In this document: in pieces, positions 33,279 to 42,294 of the stretch | How the letters are laid out: every line of letters starts with the position of its first letter | Position numbering within the stretch: the stretch's first letter is position 1 | NCBI RefSeq assembly: GCF_026013525.1 | Contig: NZ_JAPDRA010000001.1 | Location: 907,056 to 971,055, forward strand | DNA from: Sphingomonas canadensis | Lineage (GTDB): Bacteria > Pseudomonadota > Alphaproteobacteria > Sphingomonadales > Sphingomonadaceae | Direction: 5' to 3' | DNA length: 64,000 nucleotides | The notes under the pieces: model-generated | The model's database searches: none | Told to the model about the DNA's origin: nothing | What the model saw: only the letters and a program-made list of their open reading frames with translations | Made by a program: the position numbers and the translations under genes

Positions 33279-34939
33279 AGCATCGCCGCGCTGGCGGTGG
33301 CGGCCGCCTTCAGGCCCAGCGCCTCCGGCACGATCTGCGCCAGGTAGAAGCGCACCGCCGCCTGCTTCATCGCCAGGAAGGCGGGATCGCCCTCCGCCGC
33401 CGCGGCGGCGCGGCCCTGCTTCTCCATCAGCCAGCCGCACACCGCGACCGACAGCATCGTCAGGAACGGATAGCTGCCCGCCAGCCGGTCGTCGGCCTCT
33501 GCCGCAAGCAGGTGGCGCACCACCTCCGCGCAGGCGTCGATCAGCGCGATGAGCCCTGCGTCCTCCGCCTCGCCGCGCATCTCCGCGATCAGCGCCAGCA
33601 GCGCGGCGCCGCCATCCATGCTCAGCTTTCGGCCGACCAGATCGGCGGCCTGGATGCCGTTGGTGCCCTCATAGATCGGCGTGATGCGCGCGTCGCGGAA
33701 ATGCTGGGCGGCGCCGGTCTCCTCGATATAGCCCATGCCGCCATGGACCTGCACGCCGAGCGAGGCGACCTCGTTGCCCAGATCGGTGCCGTGCGCCTTG
33801 GCCAGCGGGGTGAGCAGGCCCGCGCGCACCTCCGCCGCAGCGTCGCCCGCGCGTGCCCGGTCCAGCTCGCCGAACGCCAGATAGACGAGCGCGCGCGCCG
33901 CCATGGTCTGCGCCTTCATCCGCATCAGCATGCGGCGGACGTCCGGATGCTCGACGATCGCGGCGGGGGCGCCCGCACGCACGCCCTGGATCCGATCGCG
34001 GGCATAGGCCACCGCGCGCTGGGTGGCGCGTTCGGCCACCTGCACGCCCTGGAGGCCGACGTTGAGCCGGGCGTTGTTCATCATCGTGAACATCGCGCGC
34101 ATGCCGCCCATCTCCGGCCCCACCAGCTCGCCCAGGCAATCGCCGTTATCGCCGAAGCTGAGCACGCAGGTGGGCGAGGCGTGCAGCCCCATCTTGTGCT
34201 CGATCGAAACGACGCGGACGTCGTTGAATTCGCCAGGCGTGCCGTCCGCGTTCAGCCGGTATTTGGGGACCAGGAACAGCGAGATGCCCTTGGTGCCCGC
34301 GGGCGCCCCGGGGGTGCGCGCCAGGACGAGGTGGACGATGTTGTCCGCCATGTCGTGATCGCCGAAGCTGATGAAGATCTTGGTGCCGCTGATCGACCAG
34401 GTGCCGTCGGCGCGCGGCTCAGCCTTGGCCTTCAGCGCGCCCACGTCGCTGCCCGCCTGGGGCTCGGTGAGGTTCATCGTGCCGGTCCATTCGCCGGTCG
34501 AGAGTTTGGGCAGCCAGGTCGCCTGCTGCTCCGGCGTGCCGTGGTGCATCAGCGCCTCGACCGCGCCGACGCTAAGGATCGGGGCGAGCGCGAAGCCCAT
34601 GTTGGCGGTGCCCATCGTCTCCAGCACCGCCGCGGCCAGGCTGACCGGCAGCCCCTGGCCGCCGAATTCGACCGGCGATCCGATCGTGCCCCAGCCGCCG
34701 TCGACATAGGCGCGATAGGCGGCGGCATATCCCTCGGGCATCACCACGCCGCCCTCGGTCCAGCGCGCGCCCACCGTGTCGCCGCTGCGTTCCAGCGGGA
34801 ACCACTCGCCCGCTGCGAAGGCGCCCGCGCCTTCCAGCACGGCCTCCACCATGTCGGGCGTGGCGTCGTCCGAAAGCGTCGCGACGCGGACGATGTGATC
34901 GAGCACGAACTTCTGTTCGGCGGTGGCGGGCGTGAACAT
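33245..34939 (-). CDS. Acyl-CoA dehydrogenase
   Basis: FAD-dependent first step of fatty acid beta-oxidation. 564 residues from MFTPATAEQKF, with GAGGAA before the ATG; the longer frame to 34999 is unlikely. EWTGTMNLTEPQAGSDVGALKAKA is the FAD/substrate region, and ITPIYEGTNGIQAADLVGRK contains the C-terminal catalytic-type Glu. The extra C-terminal domain (AEMRGEAEDAGLIALIDACAEVV...) and ~560-residue length place it with the long DmdC/FadE-like group. Chain-length specificity is not readable. Confidence 0.92.
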   Translation of the reverse strand: MFTPATAEQKFVLDHIVRVATLSDDATPDMVEAVLEGAGAFAAGEWFPLERSGDTVGARWTEGGVVMPEGYAAAYRAYVDGGWGTIGSPVEFGGQGLPVSLAAAVLETMGTANMGFALAPILSVGAVEALMHHGTPEQQATWLPKLSTGEWTGTMNLTEPQAGSDVGALKAKAEPRADGTWSISGTKIFISFGDHDMADNIVHLVLARTPGAPAGTKGISLFLVPKYRLNADGTPGEFNDVRVVSIEHKMGLHASPTCVLSFGDNGDCLGELVGPEMGGMRAMFTMMNNARLNVGLQGVQVAERATQRAVAYARDRIQGVRAGAPAAIVEHPDVRRMLMRMKAQTMAARALVYLAFGELDRARAGDAAAEVRAGLLTPLAKAHGTDLGNEVASLGVQVHGGMGYIEETGAAQHFRDARITPIYEGTNGIQAADLVGRKLSMDGGAALLALIAEMRGEAEDAGLIALIDACAEVVRHLLAAEADDRLAGSYPFLTMLSVAVCGWLMEKQGRAAAAAEGDPAFLAMKQAAVRFYLAQIVPEALGLKAAATASAAMLYAVGAEEFAA

Positions 34940-34986
34940 GGCTTCCTCTCTTGCGGGGGTCTGCGGCGCGCTATAGCGCCGGGTGC

Positions 34987-35925
34987 GTGAAGCCGACAAA
35001 TCCGCGCATCTTACCCTACGGAACGGCCGCGATCGAAGCCGCGGCGGAAGTGATTCGCGCCGGCGGATGCGTCGCCGTGCCGACCGAGACGGTCTATGGC
35101 CTGGCCGCCGACGCGACCGATTCGCGCGCGGTGGCGGGCATCTATGCGGCGAAGGGGCGGCCGAGCTTCAACCCGCTGATCGTGCATGTGCCCGATCTGG
35201 CCGCCGCCGAGCGGATCGCCCTGTTCGACGATGCGGCGCGCGAACTGGCGCGGCGATTCTGGCCGGGGCCGCTGACGCTGGTGCTGCCGGTGCGCCCCGA
35301 TGCGGGGATCGCATCGCTGGTGACGGCGGGGCTGGACACGGTGGCGGTGCGGGTGCCGCGCCACCGGGCGATGCAGGCGCTGCTGGCGGCGTGCGGGCGC
35401 CCGCTGGCGGCGCCGTCGGCCAATCGCAGCGGGACGATAAGCCCGACCCGCGCGGAACATGTCGACGCCAATCTTGGCGATCGCATCGCGCTTGTCATCG
35501 ACGACGGCGCGACGCCCGCGGGGATCGAATCGACCATCGTGCGCGGCCATGCGATCCTGCGCCCCGGCCCGCTGACGCCCGAGGCGCTGTTCCCCGGCGG
35601 CGGCGCGGCAACGGCGGCGGACCCGGACGCAACCGGGATCGTCGCGCCCGGCCAGCTCGCCAGCCACTATGCCCCGTCGAAGCCGCTGCGGCTGAACGCC
35701 AGGGACGCGCGGCCGGGCGAATGGCTGATCGGCTTCGGGCCGGTGGCGGGCGACGACAGCCTGTCGCCCGCGGGCGACCTGACCGAGGCGGCGGCTGCCC
35801 TGTTCGACGCGCTGCACCGCGCCGACGCGGCGCCCGCCGCGGCGATCGCGGTGGCGCCGGTGCCCGAAACCGGCATCGGCGTGGCGATCAACGACCGGCT
35901 GCGCCGCGCCGCGCACCCGCGCTGA
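34987..35925 (+). CDS. tsaC: L-threonylcarbamoyladenylate synthase (Sua5/YwlC type)
   Basis: Makes threonylcarbamoyl-AMP from threonine, bicarbonate and ATP for the t6A modification of tRNA. The GTG start (VKPTNPRILPYGTAAIEAAAEVIRAGG) gives 312 residues. The YrdC domain has VAVPTETVYGLAADATDSRAV, IYAAKGRPSFNPLIVHV, FWPGPLTLVLP and PLAAPSANRSGTISPT. A C-terminal Sua5 domain (IVAPGQLASHYAPSKPLRL...) shows it is the long Sua5 form, not the short TsaC. Confidence 0.94.
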   Translation: MKPTNPRILPYGTAAIEAAAEVIRAGGCVAVPTETVYGLAADATDSRAVAGIYAAKGRPSFNPLIVHVPDLAAAERIALFDDAARELARRFWPGPLTLVLPVRPDAGIASLVTAGLDTVAVRVPRHRAMQALLAACGRPLAAPSANRSGTISPTRAEHVDANLGDRIALVIDDGATPAGIESTIVRGHAILRPGPLTPEALFPGGGAATAADPDATGIVAPGQLASHYAPSKPLRLNARDARPGEWLIGFGPVAGDDSLSPAGDLTEAAAALFDALHRADAAPAAAIAVAPVPETGIGVAINDRLRRAAHPR

Positions 35926-36021
35926 GACTGCCGGAAAACTTTACACCCGCGTAACGAAGCCTAAGCTCCACGACGCAGGGACTCGCGCCGCACGGTGCGC
36001 GGGCAAGGCGGGGGATCAGCG

Positions 36022-36747
36022 ATGACCAATGTGCAGCGCGGGCTGGCCGAGATGATCGGCACCTTCTGGCTGGTGTTCGGCGGATGCGGCAGCGCCGTGT
36101 TCTCGGCCGCCTTTCCGGACGTGGGCATCGGCCTGCTGGGCGTCAGCCTGGCGTTCGGGCTGACGGTGCTCACCATGGCCTATTCGATCGGCCATATCTC
36201 CGGCTGCCACCTGAACCCGGCGGTGACGCTGGGGCTGTGGGCGGGCGGCCGTTTTCCGGCGAAGGACATCCCGCTCTATGTCATCGCGCAGGTGATCGGC
36301 GCGGTGATCGCGGCGGCGCTGCTCTATCACATCGCCAGCGGCGCGCCGGGCTATACCGGCGGGGTGGCGTCGAACGGCTTTGGCGCGCATTCGCCCGGCG
36401 GTTATGTGATGATGGCCGGCCTGCTGATCGAGGTGGTGCTGACCTTCATGTTCCTGCTGATCATCCTGGGATCGACCGACAGCCGCGCGCCCGCCGGCTT
36501 CGCGCCGATCGCGATCGGCCTGGCGCTGACGCTGATCCACCTGATCTCGATCCCCGTCACCAACACCTCGGTGAACCCGGCGCGCAGCACGGGGCCTGCG
36601 CTGATCGAGGGCGGGATCGCGCTGGAGCAGCTCTGGCTGTTCTGGGTGGCGCCGATCGCCGGGGCGCTGCTGGCCGGCCTGGCCTATAAGGTGCTGGGCG
36701 CCGATGCGGGCGCGCGGCCGCCGGTGGAGGGCGAGGCGCTGCCGTAA
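36022..36747 (+). CDS. aqpZ: Aquaporin Z-type water channel
   Basis: 241 residues with six membrane segments and both half-helix NPA motifs: [15 protein letters not shown] and [14 protein letters not shown]. The His/Cys/Arg pattern and Thr/Ser residues near the second NPA fit the water-selective AqpZ group rather than glycerol facilitators. Short (36022) start chosen over an in-frame start at 35995. Monocistronic. Confidence 0.95.
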   Translation: MTNVQRGLAEMIGTFWLVFGGCGSAVFSAAFPDVGIGLLGVSLAFGLTVLTMAYSIGHISGCHLNPAVTLGLWAGGRFPAKDIPLYVIAQVIGAVIAAALLYHIASGAPGYTGGVASNGFGAHSPGGYVMMAGLLIEVVLTFMFLLIILGSTDSRAPAGFAPIAIGLALTLIHLISIPVTNTSVNPARSTGPALIEGGIALEQLWLFWVAPIAGALLAGLAYKVLGADAGARPPVEGEALP

Positions 36748-36772
36748 GCGCGGCGCCCGCCCGCGCCGGGGC

Positions 36773-37441
36773 TCAGTCCCCGGCTGCGGAAAGGACCAGG
36801 CGGATGCCGTCGCCATCGATGGCGATGTCCAGCCCGCGATAATCGCGGCGCACGGGATGGCGCGTGTCGAGCGGCCGGTGATGGGTTTCGCTGATCGCGA
36901 TGGCGCCGCCGGCGCCCGCGGCATCGGCGGCGGCAAGGCCCGTGGCGGTATCCTCCCACACCAGGCAGTCGGCGATATCGACGCCCAGTGCGGCGGCGGC
37001 GGCCAGGAAGGGATCGGGCGCGGGCTTGCCCCGCGCCACATCCTCCGCGGCGATCACCACTTCGGGCACGGGAACGCCCGCGGCCTCCAGCCGCCGTAGC
37101 GCCAGCGCCCGCGGCGCGGAGGTGACCAGCGCGCAACGGCTGGGCGGCATCCGGGCGACAAGCGCGGCGGCGCCCCGGATCGCGACGATGCCGTCGACAT
37201 CGTCGATCTCCTGCTGCGTCAGCAGCGCGGCCTCGGCCTCCGCATCGGTTCCCGGCGGGGCGAAGCGGCGCACCGTATCGATCGCGCGGACGCCGTGAAT
37301 CTGCGCGATCAGCGCGTCCGGATCGATGCCGTGGCGGAGCGCCCAGCGCCGCCAGATGCGGTTGGCGGCGGCGATGCTGTTCACCAGCGTGCCGTCCATA
37401 TCGAACAGAAAGGCGGCGAAGCGCCGATCCGGCAGCGTCAT
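36773..37441 (-). CDS. HAD-superfamily phosphatase (beta-phosphoglucomutase-like)
   Basis: 222 residues. Motif I FLFDMDGTLVNS with nucleophile and acid Asp residues, motif II ALVTSAP, motif III Lys in GKPAPDPFLAAA and motif IV VWEDTATGLAAADAAG. A helical cap follows motif I, as in subclass I (GS1-like/sugar phosphatase) members. Substrate is probably a sugar phosphate. It precedes msrA's end by 13 bases on the same strand. Confidence 0.88.
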   Translation of the reverse strand: MTLPDRRFAAFLFDMDGTLVNSIAAANRIWRRWALRHGIDPDALIAQIHGVRAIDTVRRFAPPGTDAEAEAALLTQQEIDDVDGIVAIRGAAALVARMPPSRCALVTSAPRALALRRLEAAGVPVPEVVIAAEDVARGKPAPDPFLAAAAALGVDIADCLVWEDTATGLAAADAAGAGGAIAISETHHRPLDTRHPVRRDYRGLDIAIDGDGIRLVLSAAGD

Positions 37442-37454
37442 CGCGGGGCGTGCC

Positions 37455-38000
37455 TCAGGCTTCCGCCCCCGCCTTGGCGCGGGCGGCGAAGCTCTTGCGG
37501 AGCTTGCGCAGCTTGGGCGGGATCACCGACAGGCAATAGGGGTTCCGCTGCCCTTCGCCCTGCCAATATTCCTGGTGATAGTCCTCCGCGGGCCACCAGT
37601 CGGACAGCGGCTCGATGCTCGTCACGATCGGCGCCGGCCAATCCGGCTGGGCGCGCGCGATCGCGGCCTTCGCCCCGGCCTCCTGCTCCGCCGAATGCGG
37701 GAAGATCGCCGATCGATACTGGGTGCCGATATCGTTGCCCTGGCGGTTGAGCTGGGTGGGGTCGTGCGTCGCCAGGAAGATGTCGAGGATGTCGCCATAG
37801 CTGACCGCTTCGGTGTCGAACGTCACCCGGATCGCCTCGGCATGGCCGGTGGTGCCGCTGCACACCTCCTTGTAGGTCGGGTTCGCCTTGGTTCCGCCGA
37901 TATAGCCGCTGGTGACCGACTGCACGCCGATCACGTCGTTGAACACCGCCTCGGTACACCAGAAACACCCGCCGGCCAGCGTTGCCGTTTCGATTGCCAT
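37455..38000 (-). CDS. msrA: Peptide methionine-S-sulfoxide reductase A
   Basis: Repairs oxidised methionine (S-form). 181 residues from MAIETATLAGGCFWCTEAVF, with the catalytic Cys12 in the GCFWC motif. Conserved TSGYIGG, PTYKEVCSGTTGHAEAIRVTFD, THDPTQLNRQGNDIGTQYRSAIF and EDYHQEYW. An upstream in-frame start (38075) is not supported. Upstream of the HAD gene on the same strand and probably co-transcribed. Confidence 0.96.
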   Translation of the reverse strand: MAIETATLAGGCFWCTEAVFNDVIGVQSVTSGYIGGTKANPTYKEVCSGTTGHAEAIRVTFDTEAVSYGDILDIFLATHDPTQLNRQGNDIGTQYRSAIFPHSAEQEAGAKAAIARAQPDWPAPIVTSIEPLSDWWPAEDYHQEYWQGEGQRNPYCLSVIPPKLRKLRKSFAARAKAGAEA

Positions 38001-38068
38001 TAACCGCTCCTCGTCTATGGCGCCAAGATAGGATTGCGCCGGGAAACGGCAATGCGGGGAAGGTGACG

Positions 38069-39070
38069 ATGGCACGCGAAGGCACGGTGCTGGTGACGGG
38101 TGGGGCGGGCTATATCGGCAGCCATGCGGTGCTGGCGCTGCTCGACGCCGGATGGAAGGTGGTGGTGATCGACAACCTGACCACCGGCTTCGCCTGGGCG
38201 GTGGACCCGCGCGCCACGCTGGTGACCGGCAACATCGAGGACGAGGCGCTGGTGCGCGGCACGATGCGCGATCACGGCGTGGTGGCCGTGATGCACTTCG
38301 CCGGATCGATCGTGGTGCCCGAATCGGTGAGCGATCCGCTCAAATATTATCGCAACAACACCGTCGCCAGCCGGTCGCTGATCGAGAGCGCGGTGGTGAG
38401 CGGCGTGCGCCACTTCATCTTCTCCTCCACCGCCGCCACCTATGGCATGCCCGAGGTGGTGCCGGTGCGCGAGGATATGCCGAAGCTGCCGATCAACCCC
38501 TATGGTACGTCGAAGCTGATGACCGAGCTGATGCTGGCCGACGTCGCCTTCGCGCATCCGTTCAACTATTGCGCGCTGCGCTATTTCAACGTGGCGGGCG
38601 CCGATCCCAAGGGCCGCACCGGCCAATCGACCGCGGGCGCGACGCACCTGATCAAGATCGCGGTGGAGGCCGCCACGGGCAAGCGCGATCACGTCACCGT
38701 GTTCGGCACCGATTACGCCACCGCCGACGGCACGGGCGTGCGCGACTATATCCATGTCAGCGATCTGGCCGACGCGCATGTGAAGGCGCTGGACCTGCTG
38801 ATCGCCGAGCCGGGGAAGAGCCACACGCTCAACTGCGGCTATGGCCATGGCTATTCGGTGCTGGAGGTGCTGGACGCGGTGGACCGGGTGACCAACCTGA
38901 AGATCGAGCGCCGCATGGCCGAGCGCCGCCCCGGCGACGCGGGCGAGCTGGTGGCGGACAATGGCGCGATCCTGGCGACGCTGCCCTGGCGCCCGCAGCG
39001 CGACGACCTGGACACGATCGTGCAGGACGCGCTGGCATGGGAACGCAAGCTCACCGAACGGCGGGGCTGA
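38069..39070 (+). CDS. galE: UDP-glucose 4-epimerase
   Basis: Interconverts UDP-glucose and UDP-galactose, feeding exopolysaccharide and lipopolysaccharide. 333 residues. NAD-binding VLVTGGAGYIGSHAV, MHFAGSIVVPESVSDPLKYYRNN, the Ser/Thr SSTAATYG, the catalytic YxxxK motif NPYGTSKLMTE, and ALRYFNVAGADPKGRTGQ. Start chosen at ATG 38069 after AAGGTGA. The gene is divergent from msrA. Confidence 0.95.
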   Translation: MAREGTVLVTGGAGYIGSHAVLALLDAGWKVVVIDNLTTGFAWAVDPRATLVTGNIEDEALVRGTMRDHGVVAVMHFAGSIVVPESVSDPLKYYRNNTVASRSLIESAVVSGVRHFIFSSTAATYGMPEVVPVREDMPKLPINPYGTSKLMTELMLADVAFAHPFNYCALRYFNVAGADPKGRTGQSTAGATHLIKIAVEAATGKRDHVTVFGTDYATADGTGVRDYIHVSDLADAHVKALDLLIAEPGKSHTLNCGYGHGYSVLEVLDAVDRVTNLKIERRMAERRPGDAGELVADNGAILATLPWRPQRDDLDTIVQDALAWERKLTERRG

Positions 39071-39270
39071 GCGGCGCGCCCCGGATCAGGGTGGGGTTCT
39101 TCGCCGGATTGACGCGGTGTTGAGTGCAGCGCCGGGAATGGAGGGCCGCTATCGCGGCAAAGCCCTCTCCGCGCGGACCTGATTCCCTTCAAATCTTCGC
39201 GCCTTCGCGTGAAACATAAATCACGCCCGGAGGGCACAAAGAGAACCGGTCAGATCGATCGCGCGACGGC

Positions 39271-40206
39271 CTAGATATCCAGCGCCCAGCCGTCGCGGCC
39301 CTTGGGATCGGGCGGGGTGGCGGGGACGTAGCGTTCGGCTCCGGCGGTGAGGCGCAGGATGGTCCAGTCGCCGCGCCGGTCGATCGCGTCGAGCGTGCAG
39401 CCGCAGGCGGCGAAGGCCGCCACCACCTGCTCGCGCTGCGTCTCCAGAAGTCCGGCGAGCAGGATCGTGGCGCCGGTATCCGCGATCGCCGCCAGCTCCG
39501 GCGCCATCGATACCAGCGGACCGGCCAGGATGTTGGCGATCAGCAGGTCATAGGGCGCACGCGCGGTGATCGCCTTCGAAAGCGCGCCGTCGGCCACCAC
39601 CAGATCGATCCCGGCGACGCCGTTGTGCGCGGCATTCTCGCGCGTCACGTCCACGGCGGCGGGGTCGATATCGGTGGCCATCACCGCGGCCTGCGGCCAC
39701 AGCTCGCGCGCGGCGAAGGCGAGCAGGCCGGTGCCCGTGCCTACGTCGATCACATTGGCGAAGCCGCGCTCCGCCAGCCGGTCGAGCATCGCCAGGCAGC
39801 CGGAGGTGGTGGCGTGGTGCCCGGTGCCGAAGGCGCGGCCGGCGTCGATCAGGAACGCCCGGCCGCCCGGCGGCGGCGGCACCGGGTGCGCGCTGGTGTG
39901 GACGACGAAGCGGCCCTCGCGGATCGGCTCCAGCCCCTCCTGGCTCATCGCCACCCAGTCGGCGGCGGTCAGCGCCTCGATCAGCGGCTCCACGCCCGCC
40001 GCGCTCGGCACCAGCGCTCTCAGCGCCGCCAGCATCGCCGCGTCGGGCTCATGCTCCAGATAGGCGTCGAGCCGCCAATGCTCGCGATCGTCCTCCACCT
40101 CCTCGGTGGTCATCAGCACGGCGTCGATCTCGATCGCGCCGGCATCGATCGCCTCCGCCTCCGCACGGGTGCAGGGCAGGGTCACTTTCCAGCTATCAAC
40201 GGACAT
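39271..40206 (-). CDS. prmA: Ribosomal protein L11 methyltransferase
   Basis: Methylates ribosomal protein L11 with S-adenosylmethionine. 311 residues. The PrmA hallmark FGTGHHATTSGCLAMLDRL is followed by the SAM-binding VIDVGTGTGLLAFAA, MATDIDPAAVDVTRENAAHNGV and DLLIANILAGPLVSMAPELA. Start MSVDSWKVTLPC chosen; a further in-frame start at 40218 lies deeper in the SDR gene. It overlaps the preceding SDR gene by 11 bases. Confidence 0.94.
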   Translation of the reverse strand: MSVDSWKVTLPCTRAEAEAIDAGAIEIDAVLMTTEEVEDDREHWRLDAYLEHEPDAAMLAALRALVPSAAGVEPLIEALTAADWVAMSQEGLEPIREGRFVVHTSAHPVPPPPGGRAFLIDAGRAFGTGHHATTSGCLAMLDRLAERGFANVIDVGTGTGLLAFAARELWPQAAVMATDIDPAAVDVTRENAAHNGVAGIDLVVADGALSKAITARAPYDLLIANILAGPLVSMAPELAAIADTGATILLAGLLETQREQVVAAFAACGCTLDAIDRRGDWTILRLTAGAERYVPATPPDPKGRDGWALDI

Positions 40207-40900
40207 AGCTCGCCCCATTTATATCCAGCACCGCGCCGGTCATCGACGGCGGCGCCTCAAGCGCGCAGAATTTCGCGGCGGCCGCCACCTCCTCCGGACC
40301 GGCGACGCGGCCCAGCGGGATATCGGCGAGCAGCCTGTCGCCGCCGCGGCTGGCCAGATATTCCTCCGCCATGCCGGTCATGGTGAAGCCGGGGCAGATC
40401 GCGAAGGCCAGGATGCCCTGCGCGGCATAGGCGCGGGCGATCGACTTGGTCATCGCCACCATTCCCGCCTTCGACGCGGCATAATGCCAGTGCGCCGGGC
40501 TGTCGCCGCGATAGGCGGCACGGCTGGCGATATTGACCAGCCGCCCGCCGCGGCCCTCCGCCAGCCAGTGGCGCACGGCCAGGCGCGAAAGCTCCGCCGA
40601 TGCGGTGAGGTTGACGCGCATCGTCCGTTCCCAGGCGGCGACCCAATCGTCATGCTCCAGGTCCATCGGCGCGGCCTCGAAGATGCCGGCGTTGTTGACG
40701 AGGATGTCGATCCGCCCGTCGAGCTGGTCGAGCGCCTGCGCCCACAGCGCCCGGGGGGCGGCGGGATCGGCGAAATCGGCGGGGATGCCGCTGGCGGTGC
40801 CGTGCGCGGCGGCGCGCGCGCCGGCCGCCTGGAGCGCGGCAAGGATCGCCGCGCCGATGCCGCGGCTGGAGCCGGTGACGAGGATATGGGGGGTGGTCAT
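40196..40900 (-). CDS. Short-chain dehydrogenase/reductase
   Basis: 234 residues. The NAD(P)-binding TGSSRGIGAAI, IDILVNNAGIF and the catalytic Ser (NIASRAAY) with YAASK (HYAASKAGMVAMTKSIAR), all of the classical SDR type. The C-terminal GAVLDINGASYVR is common in FabG-like enzymes. The substrate is unknown. It lies between the chemoreceptor genes and prmA on the same strand, 25 bases after the first. Confidence 0.9.
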   Translation of the reverse strand: MTTPHILVTGSSRGIGAAILAALQAAGARAAAHGTASGIPADFADPAAPRALWAQALDQLDGRIDILVNNAGIFEAAPMDLEHDDWVAAWERTMRVNLTASAELSRLAVRHWLAEGRGGRLVNIASRAAYRGDSPAHWHYAASKAGMVAMTKSIARAYAAQGILAFAICPGFTMTGMAEEYLASRGGDRLLADIPLGRVAGPEEVAAAAKFCALEAPPSMTGAVLDINGASYVR

Positions 40901-40925
40901 CCGCTCCCCCCTAGCGGCTGGCGGG

Positions 40926-42281
40926 TCAGGCCGCCACCGAGCTCGACAGGCTTTCGGTCGCGTCGCGCAGATGGTGCAGCCGGTCGTCCACCTCGGCCAC
41001 GTCATGCTGCAGCGTGTCGATCTCGCTGGTGACGGTCTTGGTATCCTCGCGGATGGCGCCGATGGTGGCGGACATGGAGTCTGCGGCGAGTGCGGTTTCG
41101 TCGACTGCGGCGGTGATGGCGGTGACGGTCTGGGCCTGGATTTCCATGGCGGAGCGGATGCGGTTTGCGCTTTCCTGGACCTCGGAGACGGTGGCGCGGA
41201 TGGAGGCGTTGGTCTCGACGGTGGAACGGGTTGCGGACTGGATGGCGGCGATCTTGGCGGCGATGTCGTCGGTGGCGCGCGCGGTCTGGTTGGCGAGGCT
41301 CTTCACCTCCTGCGCGACGACGGCGAAGCCGCGTCCGGCGTCACCGGCGCGGGCGGCCTCGATGGTGGCGTTGAGCGCGAGCAGGTTGGTCTGCCCGGCG
41401 ATGTCGCGGATGAGGCCGAGGATCGATTCGATCGACTTGGCATGTTCGGAGAGCATCTCGCTCATGCCGACGGCGGTGCCGGCCTGGCTGGACGCGCGGG
41501 TGGCGATGTCTGCGGCGGCCTCCACCTCCTGGCGGGCGTCCTCGATCGCGCGGATCAGCCCGGCGGCGGTCTGCGCCGCCTCGCGCATCGCGACCGCGGA
41601 CTGCTCCGCCGCCGCCGCGACTTCCGACGCCTTGCCCAGCATCCCACGCGCCGAGGCGGACGCGCCCTGCGCCTGCATGCGGATGCGGTTGCCGAGAGAG
41701 GTGGCGATCTCGATCGATTCGGAAATCCGGCCGCGGAAAAGCTGGGACTGCGCCTCGCGGTGCGCCTTGGCGTCGCGCGTCTCGGGCGCGACATACCAGG
41801 CCATCATGTCCGCTTCGAACAGCGACACGCGCTGCATCACGTCGGTCAGCCGTGCCAGCCGGTCCGCGTCGCCGCCCAGCTTGCGGGCGAGCAGCGTCAT
41901 CTCGAAGCTGTGCGCATAGGCGAAGGAGGTCAGCATCTCCGGCATCGGCACGTCGGCGCGATGATTCTTCTCGGCCTGGCGGAAGCTGGTCTCGATCCAT
42001 TCCTCGCTGAACGGCCGCTCATATTTCAGCCGGGTATAGCGCGCGCTGGCGTCGATCAGCGCCTCCAGCCGCATCGGCTCCAGCGCGGCCTTCATCCGGC
42101 CGGACGAGGGCAGCTCGAGATAATGGTGCCAGAAACATTCGGATATTTCGCGGAAATGGCCATCGAGCAGCCTCGCGATCTCCGCGCAGCCGGGGGCGAT
42201 CGCTCCGTCCCAATCGAATTCGCGCAGGCGCGCGACGATGGCGCGCGAATCGCCGAGCTTGCTGTGCCGGGGGCTGGCCAT
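40926..42281 (-). CDS. Globin-coupled methyl-accepting chemotaxis protein
   Basis: Soluble oxygen/heme-type chemoreceptor, 451 residues, no membrane helices. Residues ~10-165 are a globin-coupled sensor domain ([19 protein letters not shown]...). The proximal-His region is [15 protein letters not shown] with His107, matching the H-x6-P spacing of HemAT-type sensors. Residues ~195-440 form the MCP signalling coiled coil with the hairpin tip [44 protein letters not shown]. It likely binds CheA/CheW. Codons for about residues 207-414 are inside the 621-bp perfect repeat shared with the upstream paralogue. 13 bases separate the two genes. Confidence 0.92.
   Translation of the reverse strand: MASPRHSKLGDSRAIVARLREFDWDGAIAPGCAEIARLLDGHFREISECFWHHYLELPSSGRMKAALEPMRLEALIDASARYTRLKYERPFSEEWIETSFRQAEKNHRADVPMPEMLTSFAYAHSFEMTLLARKLGGDADRLARLTDVMQRVSLFEADMMAWYVAPETRDAKAHREAQSQLFRGRISESIEIATSLGNRIRMQAQGASASARGMLGKASEVAAAAEQSAVAMREAAQTAAGLIRAIEDARQEVEAAADIATRASSQAGTAVGMSEMLSEHAKSIESILGLIRDIAGQTNLLALNATIEAARAGDAGRGFAVVAQEVKSLANQTARATDDIAAKIAAIQSATRSTVETNASIRATVSEVQESANRIRSAMEIQAQTVTAITAAVDETALAADSMSATIGAIREDTKTVTSEIDTLQHDVAEVDDRLHHLRDATESLSSSVAA
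41040..41660 (-). repeat. 621-bp perfect direct repeat, copy A (chemoreceptor signalling domain)
   Basis: Base-for-base identical with 42409-43029 (offset 1369). It begins and ends exactly where the two genes start to differ (mismatches at 41039/42408 and 41661/43030) and includes all synonymous positions, pointing to a recent duplication or gene conversion. Confidence 0.97.
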
Positions 42282-42294
42282 CGGTCTGTCTCTC

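Noticed and set aside
39207..39226. Dyad GCGTGA-N8-TCACGC downstream of galE
   Set aside because: Only six-base arms and no T-tract. It sits between convergent galE and prmA; too weak to call a terminator or operator, though the flanking CTTCGCG-type text may be a worn dispersed repeat.
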